54,958 bases of DNA from Pirellulales bacterium (GTDB lineage Bacteria > Planctomycetota > Planctomycetia > Pirellulales > DATAWG01), in the NCBI GenBank assembly GCA_035939775.1, contig DASZFO010000089.1, positions 1 to 54,958 on the forward strand, given 5' to 3'. Shown here piece by piece: positions 1 through 8,127 of the stretch (positions are counted from its first letter, which is position 1; each line of letters opens with the position of its first letter). The position numbers were made by a program, and so were the translations under genes. The notes under the pieces are model-generated. The model had not been told where the DNA came from and searched no databases. It worked only from the letters and a program-made list of their open reading frames with translations.

Positions 1-29
1 GTTGACCCACCACGGAAGTGACGGACTCG

Positions 30-1448
30 TCAGGTGGGCATGGCGGCCGCGCGGGTGCTCGTGGCGATTGGATCCGACCGCCGCATGGTTTCGATCTGGA
101 ATGCGAACCAGCCAAACGAGACGACTGCGGCCACCAGCGCAAGTGCGTCCATGTCTTTCTTCAAGAGCGTGTCGTAAAGGCCGTGCAATGTCATTGCAAT
201 CGAGATCGTCAAGACAAGCTCGAAGAGCATACTATACCACTTGTCTGCTGCATCAATGCTCTGCTGCCGGTTGAACATCGTTATGCCGACGGAACCGGCC
301 CAGATCGAGTGCAATGCCACGCACGACAGAAATCGGACAGCGTAAATCGACGCGGGAGAAACGCCGTTGTACGTGTTGCCGGAATACATGATCCCTTCGG
401 CAATTCCGAAGCCCATTCCCGATGCCATCCCCCATAGACAAATGCTCCGCCAGTTGTTGGCTGGAGCGCGTCTTTCAGTCGCGAAGTGCTTGATGCGAAA
501 GAATAACGGCAAGCACTTGCAAAGCTCCTCGCAAAGACCGACTCCCATCGTATAGCCGAAGAACGACAACAAAAAACCGTTGCGGGGATCGTCGGCGCAC
601 TGATACGAGAAGCCGATGAACTTGATAATGTAGAAGATGACCGCGCGAAGGCCGAAACCAATGTAGATTTGTCCGGCCGTTGACTTTGCCGCGAGCTGCA
701 CGCCCAGTAGCAGCAAGACTCCGACGGTCGCCGTCAGCAATCCGATTCCAAGGAGCGGCAGGCGCTGGACCATGGCCGTGGGAAATGCCGTTGCGACGAT
801 CGCGAAAAAAATGCCAGCAGCGAGAATTCCGAAAAGCCAATGGAGCTTGCTATCGCGCGGAAGAAACGCGTCGCGAAGTCGGTGCTCCGGTAGAACGTCA
901 AATATGTCTGCTTTCTCCGGAAGCGACTTGAGTTGCGGAATGATCTCGGGATGCTCTTTGACGGTTGCAATTAACTCCTCCTCGACCGAAACCCGCGATT
1001 GAAACGTCGAAATCGCCAGCGGAACGAGGGCCAGGAGGAGGACGATGTAGAGATAGTCGCGAACGCCACGAGACTGCCCTCCCGACTTGAGCGAAGGTGC
1101 CAGCTTGCCGGTTCCCCCATGAGGCCGCGAGCTACCGGGGAACGCCGCGCGAGCTGCCGGGGCAGACGGACTCGGCGGCGCAAGCGAGGGTTTGCTTCGA
1201 GTCTCCGTGCCGCTCGGCTTCACCGGGCTTGACACCACCGGAACGTCGCCGGCTCCTGGAGCGCCAGATCGATTTGACGGTGCCGTCGAGACGCTGGCTA
1301 GGGCCGACGGGGTTGAAGATGGCGGTAGCCTCGTGACCAAAGGAATTGCAAGGATCCCACCGCATCCCGGGCAACGCCCCTTTTTCCCCGCCGCCGAGTC
1401 AGGTGCCTTAAGCGACTTGCCGCAGGTGCAAACTACCTCAATGCTCAT
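30..1448 (-). CDS. PrsW-family intramembrane protease with N-terminal zinc ribbon
   Basis: A 472-residue membrane protein. Residues 7-29 form a small zinc ribbon (CxC at 7/9, CPGC at 26-29), followed by a Pro/Ser/Ala-rich linker to about residue 128 and then several hydrophobic segments. The PrsW family signature is visible: EELCK at 307-311, a conserved Glu in GFGIAEGIMYS (351), and a His at 380 (ALHSIWAG). PrsW proteins are glutamic-type intramembrane proteases that in Bacillus cleave an anti-sigma factor at site 1. Here that role is only an analogy, although two ECF/anti-sigma loci lie in this window. The zinc-ribbon header is not part of classical PrsW and resembles the one on the MoxR ATPase at 46-47.6 kb. 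The start is an ATG, and the TGA stop lies close to the window edge. Confidence 0.87.
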   Translation of the reverse strand: MSIEVVCTCGKSLKAPDSAAGKKGRCPGCGGILAIPLVTRLPPSSTPSALASVSTAPSNRSGAPGAGDVPVVSSPVKPSGTETRSKPSLAPPSPSAPAARAAFPGSSRPHGGTGKLAPSLKSGGQSRGVRDYLYIVLLLALVPLAISTFQSRVSVEEELIATVKEHPEIIPQLKSLPEKADIFDVLPEHRLRDAFLPRDSKLHWLFGILAAGIFFAIVATAFPTAMVQRLPLLGIGLLTATVGVLLLLGVQLAAKSTAGQIYIGFGLRAVIFYIIKFIGFSYQCADDPRNGFLLSFFGYTMGVGLCEELCKCLPLFFRIKHFATERRAPANNWRSICLWGMASGMGFGIAEGIMYSGNTYNGVSPASIYAVRFLSCVALHSIWAGSVGITMFNRQQSIDAADKWYSMLFELVLTISIAMTLHGLYDTLLKKDMDALALVAAVVSFGWFAFQIETMRRSDPIATSTRAAAMPT

Positions 1449-1609
1449 GGGTCGGTTATAGCTTGCGAATGAGGGTTTCGCAATTTATTTCGTCGCGGAG
1501 GAAGAAATATGGTCGAGAAAGAAAACGGTTTGGGAGTCATAGGATTGACGCGCGGAGTGACGAGCACACTTGCTGGCACGCGACCCCCGCGCCACCCGGC
1601 CTCTCGCCT

Positions 1610-3148
1610 CTAGCCTTTTGCTTCCGGCCCCTGAATCCCATACAGCGGACCGAACTTGCCGTACAGATGCTCCATCAAAGGCTCGTGTGAGAGGGGGCGG
1701 CCGGTGACGCGCTCGATTAGTTCCGGGGCGGTGTAGCGGGAGCCGTGTTCGTGGATTTGCCGCTGCAGCCATTCGCGGAGCGGCGCGAATTCGCCGCGGG
1801 CAAACTGCTTGTGCAGGCCGCCGAGGTCTCGATCGGCTTTGGCGAAGAACTGCGCGGCGTAGAGATTGCCGAGCGAGTACGTCGGGAAGTAGCCGACCAG
1901 GCCGGCGCTCCAGTGGATGTCTTGCAGAACGCCTTCCGAATCGGTCGGCGGCGTGATCCCAAGATAATGCCGGTATTTCTCGTTCCACGCCACGGGCAAT
2001 TCGGCCACTCGCAATTGATCGTCCAACAGCGCTTGCTCCAGCTCGAAGCGGATCAGGATGTGCAAGTTGTAAGTGGCCTCGTCCGCTTCGACGCGGATCA
2101 GCGACGGCCGCACGTCGTTAATCGCGAAGTAGAATTCGTCGAGCGAAACTTTGCCGAGCGCCGCGGGAAAAGCGCCTTGCGCTTGCGGATAGAAATAATC
2201 CCAGAATGCCCGGCTGCGGCCGACGAGGTTCTCCCACATCCGCGATTGCGATTCGTGAATCCCCAGCGAAACGGCGTCTCCCGGCGGCAGCCCGAAATGT
2301 TCCGCGGGCAGGCCTTGATCGTAGATGCCGTGCCCCGCTTCGTGCAGGATTCCAAAAAACGCGCCGGGGAAATGATGCTCGTCGTAGCGCGTCGTGATCC
2401 GGCAATCATGAGGGCCCAGCCCGGTGCAGAACGGATGGGCCGTCACGTCGAGCCGCCCGCGATTGAATTCGAAGCCGACTCGCGCCGCCGCTTCCGATCC
2501 GAATCGCTCTTGGGCGTCGCGCGGATAATGCCGGGTGAGAATGTCGACATCCGGCCGATGGCTGCTCGCGGCAATCGCCGCCACCAATGGTACCAGCCGC
2601 TCGCGGAGCGCCGCCAAGACCTTCGCGACTTGCGAGGTCAACGCCCCCGGCTCGAAGTCGTCCAGCAGAGCGTCGTACGGTCGCTCGGGATAACCGAGCG
2701 CCGCGGCCTGCTCGCGCTTGAGCCGAAAGGTCTTTTCCAAGAGGGGCTGAAACGATTTGAAATCGTTATTGGCCCGGGCCGGCACCCAAGCCTGCTGCCC
2801 GAGCACGGAGGTCCGGGTCAGCTCTTCGACGAGCGCCTGCGGCAACTTGACGCGCTTATCGTATTGCCGCTTCAACTCGCGGATCGTCGCTCCTGAGACG
2901 CTATGTTTGTCGGCGGCCAAAGGACTGTCGAGCAATTGAGCCAGCCAATCGCCGACGCGCGGATCGGTCCGCCGCTCGTGAATCATTCCGGCGAGGAGCG
3001 TCATTTGCTCGGCCCGATAGGGACCGGCTGCGTCCGGCATCATCGTCCGCTCGTCCCAACTGAGCAGCGATTCCACCGCGGTCAAGATGGCGGCTTCGCG
3101 CGAGTGCCGCACGAGTTGATCGTAGATTGCGTCGTTCGAGTTCACCAT
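1610..3148 (-). CDS. M32 family carboxypeptidase (carboxypeptidase Taq-like)
   Basis: A 512-residue zinc metallocarboxypeptidase, about the usual length for M32. The HExxH zinc site reads HEAGH at about residues 269-273, followed by GIYDQGL. The family's second conserved block, HESQSRMWENLVGRS, starts near residue 298 and supplies the third metal-ligand Glu. Such enzymes remove C-terminal residues from peptides in the cytoplasm. I chose the ATG giving MVNSND; the frame stays open nine codons further to a TTG that has no ribosome binding site. The gene stands alone between PrsW and a small lipoprotein. The 161-bp gap downstream contains a short pyrimidine-rich segment of the kind often repeated in planctomycete intergenic DNA. 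Confidence 0.93.
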   Translation of the reverse strand: MVNSNDAIYDQLVRHSREAAILTAVESLLSWDERTMMPDAAGPYRAEQMTLLAGMIHERRTDPRVGDWLAQLLDSPLAADKHSVSGATIRELKRQYDKRVKLPQALVEELTRTSVLGQQAWVPARANNDFKSFQPLLEKTFRLKREQAAALGYPERPYDALLDDFEPGALTSQVAKVLAALRERLVPLVAAIAASSHRPDVDILTRHYPRDAQERFGSEAAARVGFEFNRGRLDVTAHPFCTGLGPHDCRITTRYDEHHFPGAFFGILHEAGHGIYDQGLPAEHFGLPPGDAVSLGIHESQSRMWENLVGRSRAFWDYFYPQAQGAFPAALGKVSLDEFYFAINDVRPSLIRVEADEATYNLHILIRFELEQALLDDQLRVAELPVAWNEKYRHYLGITPPTDSEGVLQDIHWSAGLVGYFPTYSLGNLYAAQFFAKADRDLGGLHKQFARGEFAPLREWLQRQIHEHGSRYTAPELIERVTGRPLSHEPLMEHLYGKFGPLYGIQGPEAKG

Positions 3149-3193
3149 ATCGCGAGCGTAATCGCGATGCGGCAAAACCGCAAGCGGGCAGCG

Positions 3194-3541
3194 CTAGTGC
3201 ACGCCGAGATCGTGCTCGATCTCCTGCGACTTGGTGCTCACACCGTCGTAGTTTCCGTCGCCATGGCTGGGCCGGAGATTCTGATTGTTCTTGGCGAATT
3301 CGTCGTTGAAACCCTCTCCCATGATCGTGGCCCGCTGCGACTCGGTGCAACCGCCGATGAGCAACCCCACGGCACAAACCAAAATCGAGAGCCAGCCGGG
3401 CTTTGGGCGCGCGTTAGAGCCAATCCGAGAACCGCCTGCGGAGAGGGGGACAGTCCCCTTTTGTTCCGACGACCATCGAAGCGATGGTGCCCGCACAAAA
3501 GGGGACAGTCCCCGGCGGTTCTCGGATAGGCTCTTAAACAT
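3194..3541 (-). CDS. Small lipoprotein with a repeat element between start codon and signal sequence
   Basis: About 115 residues. The C-terminal half looks genuine: a hydrophobic stretch (GWLSILVCAVGLLIGGC) ending in a lipobox Cys, then a polar tail with ESQRATIMGEGFNDEF. The N-terminal half is the translation of the palindromic repeat at 3415-3536 (EQKGTVPLSAGGSRI). No ATG lies between the repeat and the signal sequence, so translation must start at the ATG at 3541, just outside the repeat, or at a TTG/GTG inside the signal sequence. The repeat may therefore have been inserted between start codon and signal sequence without breaking the frame. No Shine-Dalgarno is seen at the chosen start. 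Function is unknown. The reality of the gene is moderately supported by the lipobox only. Confidence 0.5.
   Translation of the reverse strand: MFKSLSENRRGLSPFVRAPSLRWSSEQKGTVPLSAGGSRIGSNARPKPGWLSILVCAVGLLIGGCTESQRATIMGEGFNDEFAKNNQNLRPSHGDGNYDGVSTKSQEIEHDLGVH
3415..3536. repeat. Palindromic repeat, copy A of three (about 120 bp)
   Basis: The two ends are inverted copies (AGAGCCAATCCGAGAACCGC and the complement of GCGGTTCTCGGATAGGCTCT). Just inside them lie opposed copies of GGGGACAGTCCCCTTTTGT, itself partly palindromic. A loop of about 35 bp contains CCATCG and CGATGG. Copies B (7616-7734) and C (26975-27093) share the ends and the GGGGACAG cores and differ mainly in the loop. Size and symmetry suit a RAYT-mobilised BIME or a MITE. 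No flanking duplication is visible. Confidence 0.9.
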
Positions 3542-3671
3542 CGGAAATGGCAACGAGAGATGGTCGGGAATGAAGATTCGAGAATTGGGCCAAGACTGTC
3601 GCAAATCGTTCGTTCTGTGTCCAGGCCAGTTGCCGAAAATGATCGCTTCGACCAGGATGGATGAATAATCT

Positions 3672-3723
3672 GGCTCATCCGGGGGCTAACGCCGCCCGGC
3701 TCATCATGTGGCTAATGCCGCTC
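3672..3723. repeat. 26-bp direct repeat, two units plus a partial third
   Basis: Two adjacent 26-bp units both follow the pattern GGCTCATC-n-GGCTAA-y-GCCG, and a fragment of a third (GGTCATGCGAG) follows. The array lies immediately before the PIG-L deacetylase start at 3743. The units are imperfect, with no spacer, so this is not CRISPR. Function is unknown. Confidence 0.55.
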
Positions 3724-3742
3724 TGGTCATGCGAGTAATCCC

Positions 3743-4432
3743 ATGCTTGACGTGCTGGTTGTCGCCCCGCATCCGGACGACGCGGAGCTTGGCGCCGCGG
3801 GGGCGATTCTGCGGTTGAAAGCTCACGGCCGCCGGGTCGGCGTCCTCGATCTCACCAACGGCGAGCCGACGCCGTTCGGCACGCCCGAAATCCGGGCCCG
3901 CGAGACGGCCGCCGCGAGCGCCGTGCTGGGGCTCGATTGGCGCGAAAATCTGGGGCTGCCCAACCGCAGCCTCGAGCACACGCTCGCGGCCCGGCATCGT
4001 TTGGCAGCCGTGTTTCGCCGCGAGAAGCCACGGTGGATCTTCGCACCGTATTGGGTCGATTCCCATCCCGATCACGTCGCGGCAACGGAACTCATCGAGG
4101 CGGCCCGCTTTTGGTCGAAGCTCACGAAGACCGATATTCCGGGCGAGCCGCATTTTCCCGAACGCATCTTCTACTATTTCTGCGTTCATCTGCGGCTGGC
4201 AGTTCCGCCCGCGTTCGTGCTCGACATCAGCCCCTTTTGGGAGCAAAAGCGGCGGGCGATCGAATGCTATGAAAGCCAGTTCATTGAGGGCCGTCCGCAA
4301 ACACCGCCGACCTTCATCGATCGGCAACGCGATCAGGCGGCCTATTGGGGTTGGTCGATCGGCGCCAGCTACGGCGAGCCATTCGCCAGCCGCGAGCCGC
4401 TCGGCGTGAGCGGGATGGCGGAGTTCGTGTAG
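3743..4432 (+). CDS. PIG-L/LmbE family deacetylase, BshB1-like
   Basis: A 229-residue zinc-dependent N-deacetylase. The PIG-L signature APHPDD sits at residues 8-13 and the second metal-binding motif SHPDHVA at about 110-116. Length and layout match the bacillithiol deacetylase BshB1, which removes acetyl from GlcNAc-malate, and FPERIFYYF and the C-terminal ESQFIEGR also suit that subgroup. No bshA or bshC is visible in the window, so the bacillithiol role is inference; other GlcNAc-conjugate substrates are possible. The ATG start is preceded by the short direct repeats at 3672-3723 and not by a clear Shine-Dalgarno. It is convergent with the next gene, with only about 20 bp between stops. 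Confidence 0.88.
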   Translation: MLDVLVVAPHPDDAELGAAGAILRLKAHGRRVGVLDLTNGEPTPFGTPEIRARETAAASAVLGLDWRENLGLPNRSLEHTLAARHRLAAVFRREKPRWIFAPYWVDSHPDHVAATELIEAARFWSKLTKTDIPGEPHFPERIFYYFCVHLRLAVPPAFVLDISPFWEQKRRAIECYESQFIEGRPQTPPTFIDRQRDQAAYWGWSIGASYGEPFASREPLGVSGMAEFV

Positions 4433-4451
4433 AGGCAACTCAATCAGCGAA

Positions 4452-5105
4452 TCATCGCCCCGGCGGGCCCGGCATCGTGATCCCGCGCTGGGCGGCACGG
4501 GACTGCATCAGTTCCCGGTAGATAGTCATTTGGGCTCGTGAATCTGCCGGGATGGAAGACAACATCTGATTGTGGAAATTCTTCCACTGGTTCGGCCCGC
4601 CCTGCGGCCCGGGAAATCCGCGCGGCGGACCGCCATTACCGGGACCGCCAGCCTTGCTCATCTGCTCGAACTGCTTTCTCATCTCCTGCATGCGATCGAT
4701 GTCTTTGTCGATTTCGGCCATCAGCTTATCGGGCGGCAAGGCGAGAGTATCCTTAATATGTTGGTTTTGCATTCCTCCCATTCGAGGGCGACGTTCTTCC
4801 CACAACTTCTTTTGCATCTCAGGGGGCAACTCCTGCATCTTTTTCATCGCCTCGCCCATGAGCGCGAATCGGTCCTTATCGGCGAGCTTGGGATCGCTCA
4901 TCTTCTCGCCGAGCGCCCGCAGTTCCGCCAGCCGAGGATCGGAATCGAAAACACCGAAGGCCCAGGCCATGCCGACTCCGATGAGCAGCACGAGCGTGAC
5001 CAACAAAGCCCAACGCCCTTTGGTCATCCGTTTCTTCTTCGGCAGATCGTATTTTGCGACGGTCGCGACGCGTCGGTTTGGCAACGTTCGGCTAGGAGAA
5101 ATCAT
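4452..5105 (-). CDS. Single-pass membrane protein with Gly/Pro-rich tail, unknown function
   Basis: 217 residues. A basic N-terminus precedes one transmembrane helix (ALLVTLVLLIGVGMAWAFGVF, about residues 33-53). Then follow a helical, Met/Lys/Glu-rich region (residues 60-150) and a Gly/Pro-rich segment. Nothing identifies a catalytic function. It is the last gene of a minus-strand series that begins with an ECF sigma factor at 8657. The start is supported by GGAGG 12 nt upstream, and the ATG overlaps (ATGA) a TGA that ends an open stretch in the frame of the upstream Gly/Arg-rich gene. A shorter start at MTKGRW is possible. Confidence 0.7.
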   Translation of the reverse strand: MISPSRTLPNRRVATVAKYDLPKKKRMTKGRWALLVTLVLLIGVGMAWAFGVFDSDPRLAELRALGEKMSDPKLADKDRFALMGEAMKKMQELPPEMQKKLWEERRPRMGGMQNQHIKDTLALPPDKLMAEIDKDIDRMQEMRKQFEQMSKAGGPGNGGPPRGFPGPQGGPNQWKNFHNQMLSSIPADSRAQMTIYRELMQSRAAQRGITMPGPPGR

Positions 5106-5317
5106 GGCTCGTCAGCGCCTCCATTGAAATAAACGGGATCGGTCAACGCGTCGAGGTACATGCTATCCGCCACAAAACGCACCAACATCTTATCGCATCC
5201 GTCCGTCGAATTGTAGTCCAGGCCCAACAATAGTTTAGCGCGGAGCCTTCGGCGACGGAAACTGAGCGATCTGCCGTCGCCGTTGGCTCCGGGTTAAACG
5301 AGGCAATTGGCCGACGA

Positions 5318-6511
5318 TCAGCCGCGATCCCAAGCCGCGTCCGGAGCGCGAGCGAACTCGGGGCCACGGTCGAAACCTCTACCACCGCGAGGCCCGTCCC
5401 GTTCGTCATCGTCGCCGAAGTCTCTTGGACCGGGGAAGCCGCGGAAGCCATCGGGACCTGGACCGCGGAAGCCGCCCCCCTCCGGGCCGAAGCCGCGCCG
5501 TTGCGGGCCGTCGGGGCCGCGCCCGCCGCCGGGTCCCCTCGGGCCGCCGAAGTCGGGTCGGCGACCGAGTCCAAAGCCGTGCGGCGGGCCAGGAGGACCA
5601 TCATGTCGCGGCCCGTCATCGAAACCGCGCGGACCTTGAAAACCGGCAAAACGAAAGCCGGGACCGAAGCTGCGCGGTTCATACGGTGGGCCATCTCGAC
5701 CCGGGCCGCCAAAGCCGCCCCGCGCCCACTCGGGACCGCCAGAGCCAGGTCCGCGACCGTCAGGAGGGCCGAATTCGTGTCGACCTCGGCCGCCAGGACC
5801 GCGCGGGCCGGAAAAGCCCTCGGGACCAAAGCCGCCGGGAATGCCCGCGAAATGTCCGACCTCGGGTCCCCCGCCAAACCCACTCCCGCCGGCGAAACCA
5901 GCGGGGCCGCCGAAGCCGCGATCCAGATCGCGACGACCTCCACGACGCGGCCCGCGGGCAAAGTGCATCAGACCATCAGGGCCGCGGGGACCAAAGCCGC
6001 CGGGACCGAATCCACGTTGCGGACCGCGACGACCAACCGGACCGTCCCAACGCATATCGGGAGGGCCTTGCCAACTTCCCATTGCGTTCGGCCCAGGAAC
6101 ATCGGCCGGACCGACTCCTCGGCGCGGCGCGCGGTCGCGCCCTCCCGGCCAATCGGCACCGTCTCGCGGAGGACGACCAATCGGTCCGCGCTCGCGACCA
6201 TCGTCGCGCATCCGCGCAGGTGCGCCGCTGCGGGCGCCGGCTCGATCCCGTGGCCCGTTCAAGCGACCGTCTGGATCATCCCAATCGGCTGCGGGACGAA
6301 CGCGACTGTGGCTTGCATCTGGGCTATCCCAATCGGCAAAGCTGTAGGCACCGTCGGCGAATCCGTTGGAACTTCTTGCCGCCTCGCGTCCGCCCGGCGG
6401 CGCGTTGTCACCAGGACCGGCCGGTTCATCAGCCCGGAGCGCGGTCGACGTCAACATTGGCGCCGTCAGGATCACCGCGGTCCCCAGAAGCACGCTCGTC
6501 AGTTTGGTCAT
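5318..6511 (-). CDS. Exported Gly/Arg/Pro/Asp-rich low-complexity protein
   Basis: 397 residues. A signal peptide (LLGTAVILTAPMLTSTALRA) is followed by an almost entirely disordered chain rich in G, R, P, D and F, with recurring GPRGFG, GFGGP and DGPRG motifs. The minus frame is chosen, although several long plus-strand frames overlap it, because it has a clean signal peptide and the Shine-Dalgarno AAGAGG eight bases before its ATG. It sits in the sigma factor series between two other low-complexity exported proteins, so envelope or matrix association is plausible but unproven. The strong G/C bias makes all frames look open, so boundaries are less certain than usual. After its TGA, the same frame reopens from 5294 to 5102. 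Confidence 0.72.
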   Translation of the reverse strand: MTKLTSVLLGTAVILTAPMLTSTALRADEPAGPGDNAPPGGREAARSSNGFADGAYSFADWDSPDASHSRVRPAADWDDPDGRLNGPRDRAGARSGAPARMRDDGRERGPIGRPPRDGADWPGGRDRAPRRGVGPADVPGPNAMGSWQGPPDMRWDGPVGRRGPQRGFGPGGFGPRGPDGLMHFARGPRRGGRRDLDRGFGGPAGFAGGSGFGGGPEVGHFAGIPGGFGPEGFSGPRGPGGRGRHEFGPPDGRGPGSGGPEWARGGFGGPGRDGPPYEPRSFGPGFRFAGFQGPRGFDDGPRHDGPPGPPHGFGLGRRPDFGGPRGPGGGRGPDGPQRRGFGPEGGGFRGPGPDGFRGFPGPRDFGDDDERDGPRGGRGFDRGPEFARAPDAAWDRG

Positions 6512-6647
6512 GGCATCCTCTTAGGTTTGAAGGCCGGTGAAACAACTGGTCCTAGTTGTTTCCGAAAACGCAGGAGTGCCCCGCCTCGTTCGCTCGACTC
6601 TACCGAACTAAACTCCCGACCGTCCGAGTTTATTGCAGCCATTCGCG

Positions 6648-7298
6648 TCAAAACGAGGTGTCGTCTTGACCGAGCAGCTCGGAGACACGCCGATCTACGA
6701 TCTGCTGCTTGCCCTGATTGCGCTTGTCGATCGAGTCGCGGATGCGCTTGATCTCGTCCTCGAGCCGTTTTAGTTCGAGCGTCCGGCGCTCCTGGCGGGC
6801 TTCGAACTGTTTGGTCACCACCTCATCGAGTTTTTTCTTGATCTCGTCGCGTTGGTCCTTGGATGCCTGGCTAAATTGCTCCGCCAGTTCGTGGCTCTGC
6901 CCGTCGAGGCTGAAATCGAGTTGCATCAGCTTTTCCATTTCAGGATCGCTGGGGCCCATGGGACCCATTCCGCCCATCATGCCTCTCATTCCCGGCGCAC
7001 CTGGCATTCCTTGCGGCCCATATCGGCCGGATCGAGGAGAGACCGGCGGCGAAGCCGGACCTCGGCCTTGTGCGTACGGATTATTTTCCGCGCGCGGGGA
7101 CGCGGACGGATCGGCCGGCACGAAAGGCCCGCGATCACCGCCGCGCGGCGGCTGGAATTGCGGCGCAGGCTGATCCTCCGCGACAAAGTTCTTCTCCGGA
7201 TTCGCTGGTGGCGGGTCTGCCGCGCAAACCAAATTCAGGGCATAAATACTTGACGCTGCCCCGAGCAGTCCAATCAACATCCAATTGCGAATTTTCAT
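6648..7298 (-). CDS. Exported Pro/Gly-rich protein with C-terminal coiled coil
   Basis: 216 residues. A signal peptide (MLIGLLGAASSIYALNLVCAA) leads into a Pro/Gly/Met-rich region (residues 30-118, with MRGMMGGMGPMG). The rest is a charged helical coiled coil (residues 120-205: KKKLDEVVTKQFEARQERRT). The helical part recalls the periplasmic Spy/CpxP-like sensors often found beside ECF sigma factors, but no family motif is certain. The Shine-Dalgarno GGGAG lies about nine bases before the ATG. It is the first gene after the anti-sigma-like gene (70-bp gap) and is probably co-transcribed with it. Confidence 0.72.
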   Translation of the reverse strand: MKIRNWMLIGLLGAASSIYALNLVCAADPPPANPEKNFVAEDQPAPQFQPPRGGDRGPFVPADPSASPRAENNPYAQGRGPASPPVSPRSGRYGPQGMPGAPGMRGMMGGMGPMGPSDPEMEKLMQLDFSLDGQSHELAEQFSQASKDQRDEIKKKLDEVVTKQFEARQERRTLELKRLEDEIKRIRDSIDKRNQGKQQIVDRRVSELLGQDDTSF

Positions 7299-7368
7299 AT
7301 CGTTTGCTCCCGAAGAAAGGATTCTTGACTACTTGCTCTGCGCACGAGGCCGACGGGCCAAGGCGCGC

Positions 7369-8127
7369 TCAAAGACGCCCTTGCTGAACTTCGTTCTCCA
7401 GTTTATCGAGTCCGCTACGAATCACGCTCACGCTGTTCGACTGACCATACCAATCGTGCTGCGCCAGAGTCGTGGCTTGGCCGACTGCCGTGATCTCGTC
7501 GTCCACCGTGTCTCCCCACGCCAATCGATCGACCGTCGAGTTCGTTTGTCGATCGGCTTGATTCGACGTGGCCGTCTCTCGGTTCGCCGACAAACCACGA
7601 TCGGCGGGCGACTTCGAGCTTATCCGAGAACCGCCAGCGGAGAGGGGGACAGTCCCCTTTTGTTCCCGACCATCTGGCGATGGTGCCCGCTCCACAAAAG
7701 GGGACTGTCCCCGGCGGTTATCGGATAGGCTCTTCGATAGACCATTGTCGCGAGCCATCTGCAGTGAGTTTGGCTGAACGGCGCCCGAACCGTCGAGTGA
7801 GCGCACTACAACGGTTGCTCCGGCGGCAACCAGGATTGCCATCGCGACCGAAACAGCAATCCAACGGGACCATGTGGCCCGATTCCGCTGCGGCGCCGCG
7901 CCGCAAATCTCGAGACGCTTCTCGGCTCGCGCCGCCGCTACTTGTGCCACCCTCACTCTGTTAACGAACCCATCGCCGGAAGCCTGTTCCTCTTCAATCA
8001 GTTTGCAAAGCCCCAGCCAGCCGTGGCGGAGCGACGCCGTCTCGGCATCCAAGTCGGCCGGCGCTTCATCCGGCGGCGCGGTCGCTCGCTCGAGCATCGT
8101 GTGCAGTTTTGTTGGTTCGAGCTTCAC
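7369..8127 (-). CDS. Putative membrane anti-sigma factor carrying an in-frame repeat element
   Basis: 252 residues from a GTG that overlaps the sigma factor stop (GTGA), with GAGGGGG just upstream. An upstream ATG would overlap the sigma gene by about 80 bp and is less likely. The cytoplasmic part (residues 1-88) is helical and has no HxxxCxxC zinc motif. One transmembrane helix follows (WIAVSVAMAILVAAGATVVV, about 89-108), and then an outside domain. Residues about 132-171 are the translation of repeat copy B (EQKGTVPLSAGGSRI). The anti-sigma role is inferred from position, overlap and topology. The repeat appears to be an in-frame insertion in the extracytoplasmic part. Confidence 0.75.
   Translation of the reverse strand: MKLEPTKLHTMLERATAPPDEAPADLDAETASLRHGWLGLCKLIEEEQASGDGFVNRVRVAQVAAARAEKRLEICGAAPQRNRATWSRWIAVSVAMAILVAAGATVVVRSLDGSGAVQPNSLQMARDNGLSKSLSDNRRGQSPFVERAPSPDGREQKGTVPLSAGGSRISSKSPADRGLSANRETATSNQADRQTNSTVDRLAWGDTVDDEITAVGQATTLAQHDWYGQSNSVSVIRSGLDKLENEVQQGRL
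7616..7734. repeat. Palindromic repeat, copy B, inside the anti-sigma-like gene
   Basis: Same architecture as copy A: terminal inverted TATCCGAGAACCGCC / GGCGGTTATCGGATA, opposed GGGGACAGTCCCC-like cores flanking TTTTGT / ACAAAA, and a short CCATCTGG loop. It contributes about 40 codons to the gene at 7369-8127. The frame used gives the peptide EQKGTVPLSAGGSRI, identical to that of copy A. Confidence 0.92.

Noticed and set aside
1745-2896. 383-residue plus-strand ORF
   Set aside because: Antisense to the M32 carboxypeptidase, whose catalytic motifs fix the minus frame. It is open only because of high GC.
3672-3723. Possible CRISPR repeat units
   Set aside because: Only two imperfect, adjacent units without spacers, and no cas genes.
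5143-5961. 272-residue minus-strand ORF in another frame
   Set aside because: Its composition is a shifted reading of the Gly/Arg-rich gene; it has no start signals.
5425-6751. Two long plus-strand ORFs (371 and 416 residues)
   Set aside because: Arg/Ser/Ala-rich translations opposite the Gly/Arg-rich gene, without signal peptide or ribosome binding site. The minus frame has both.
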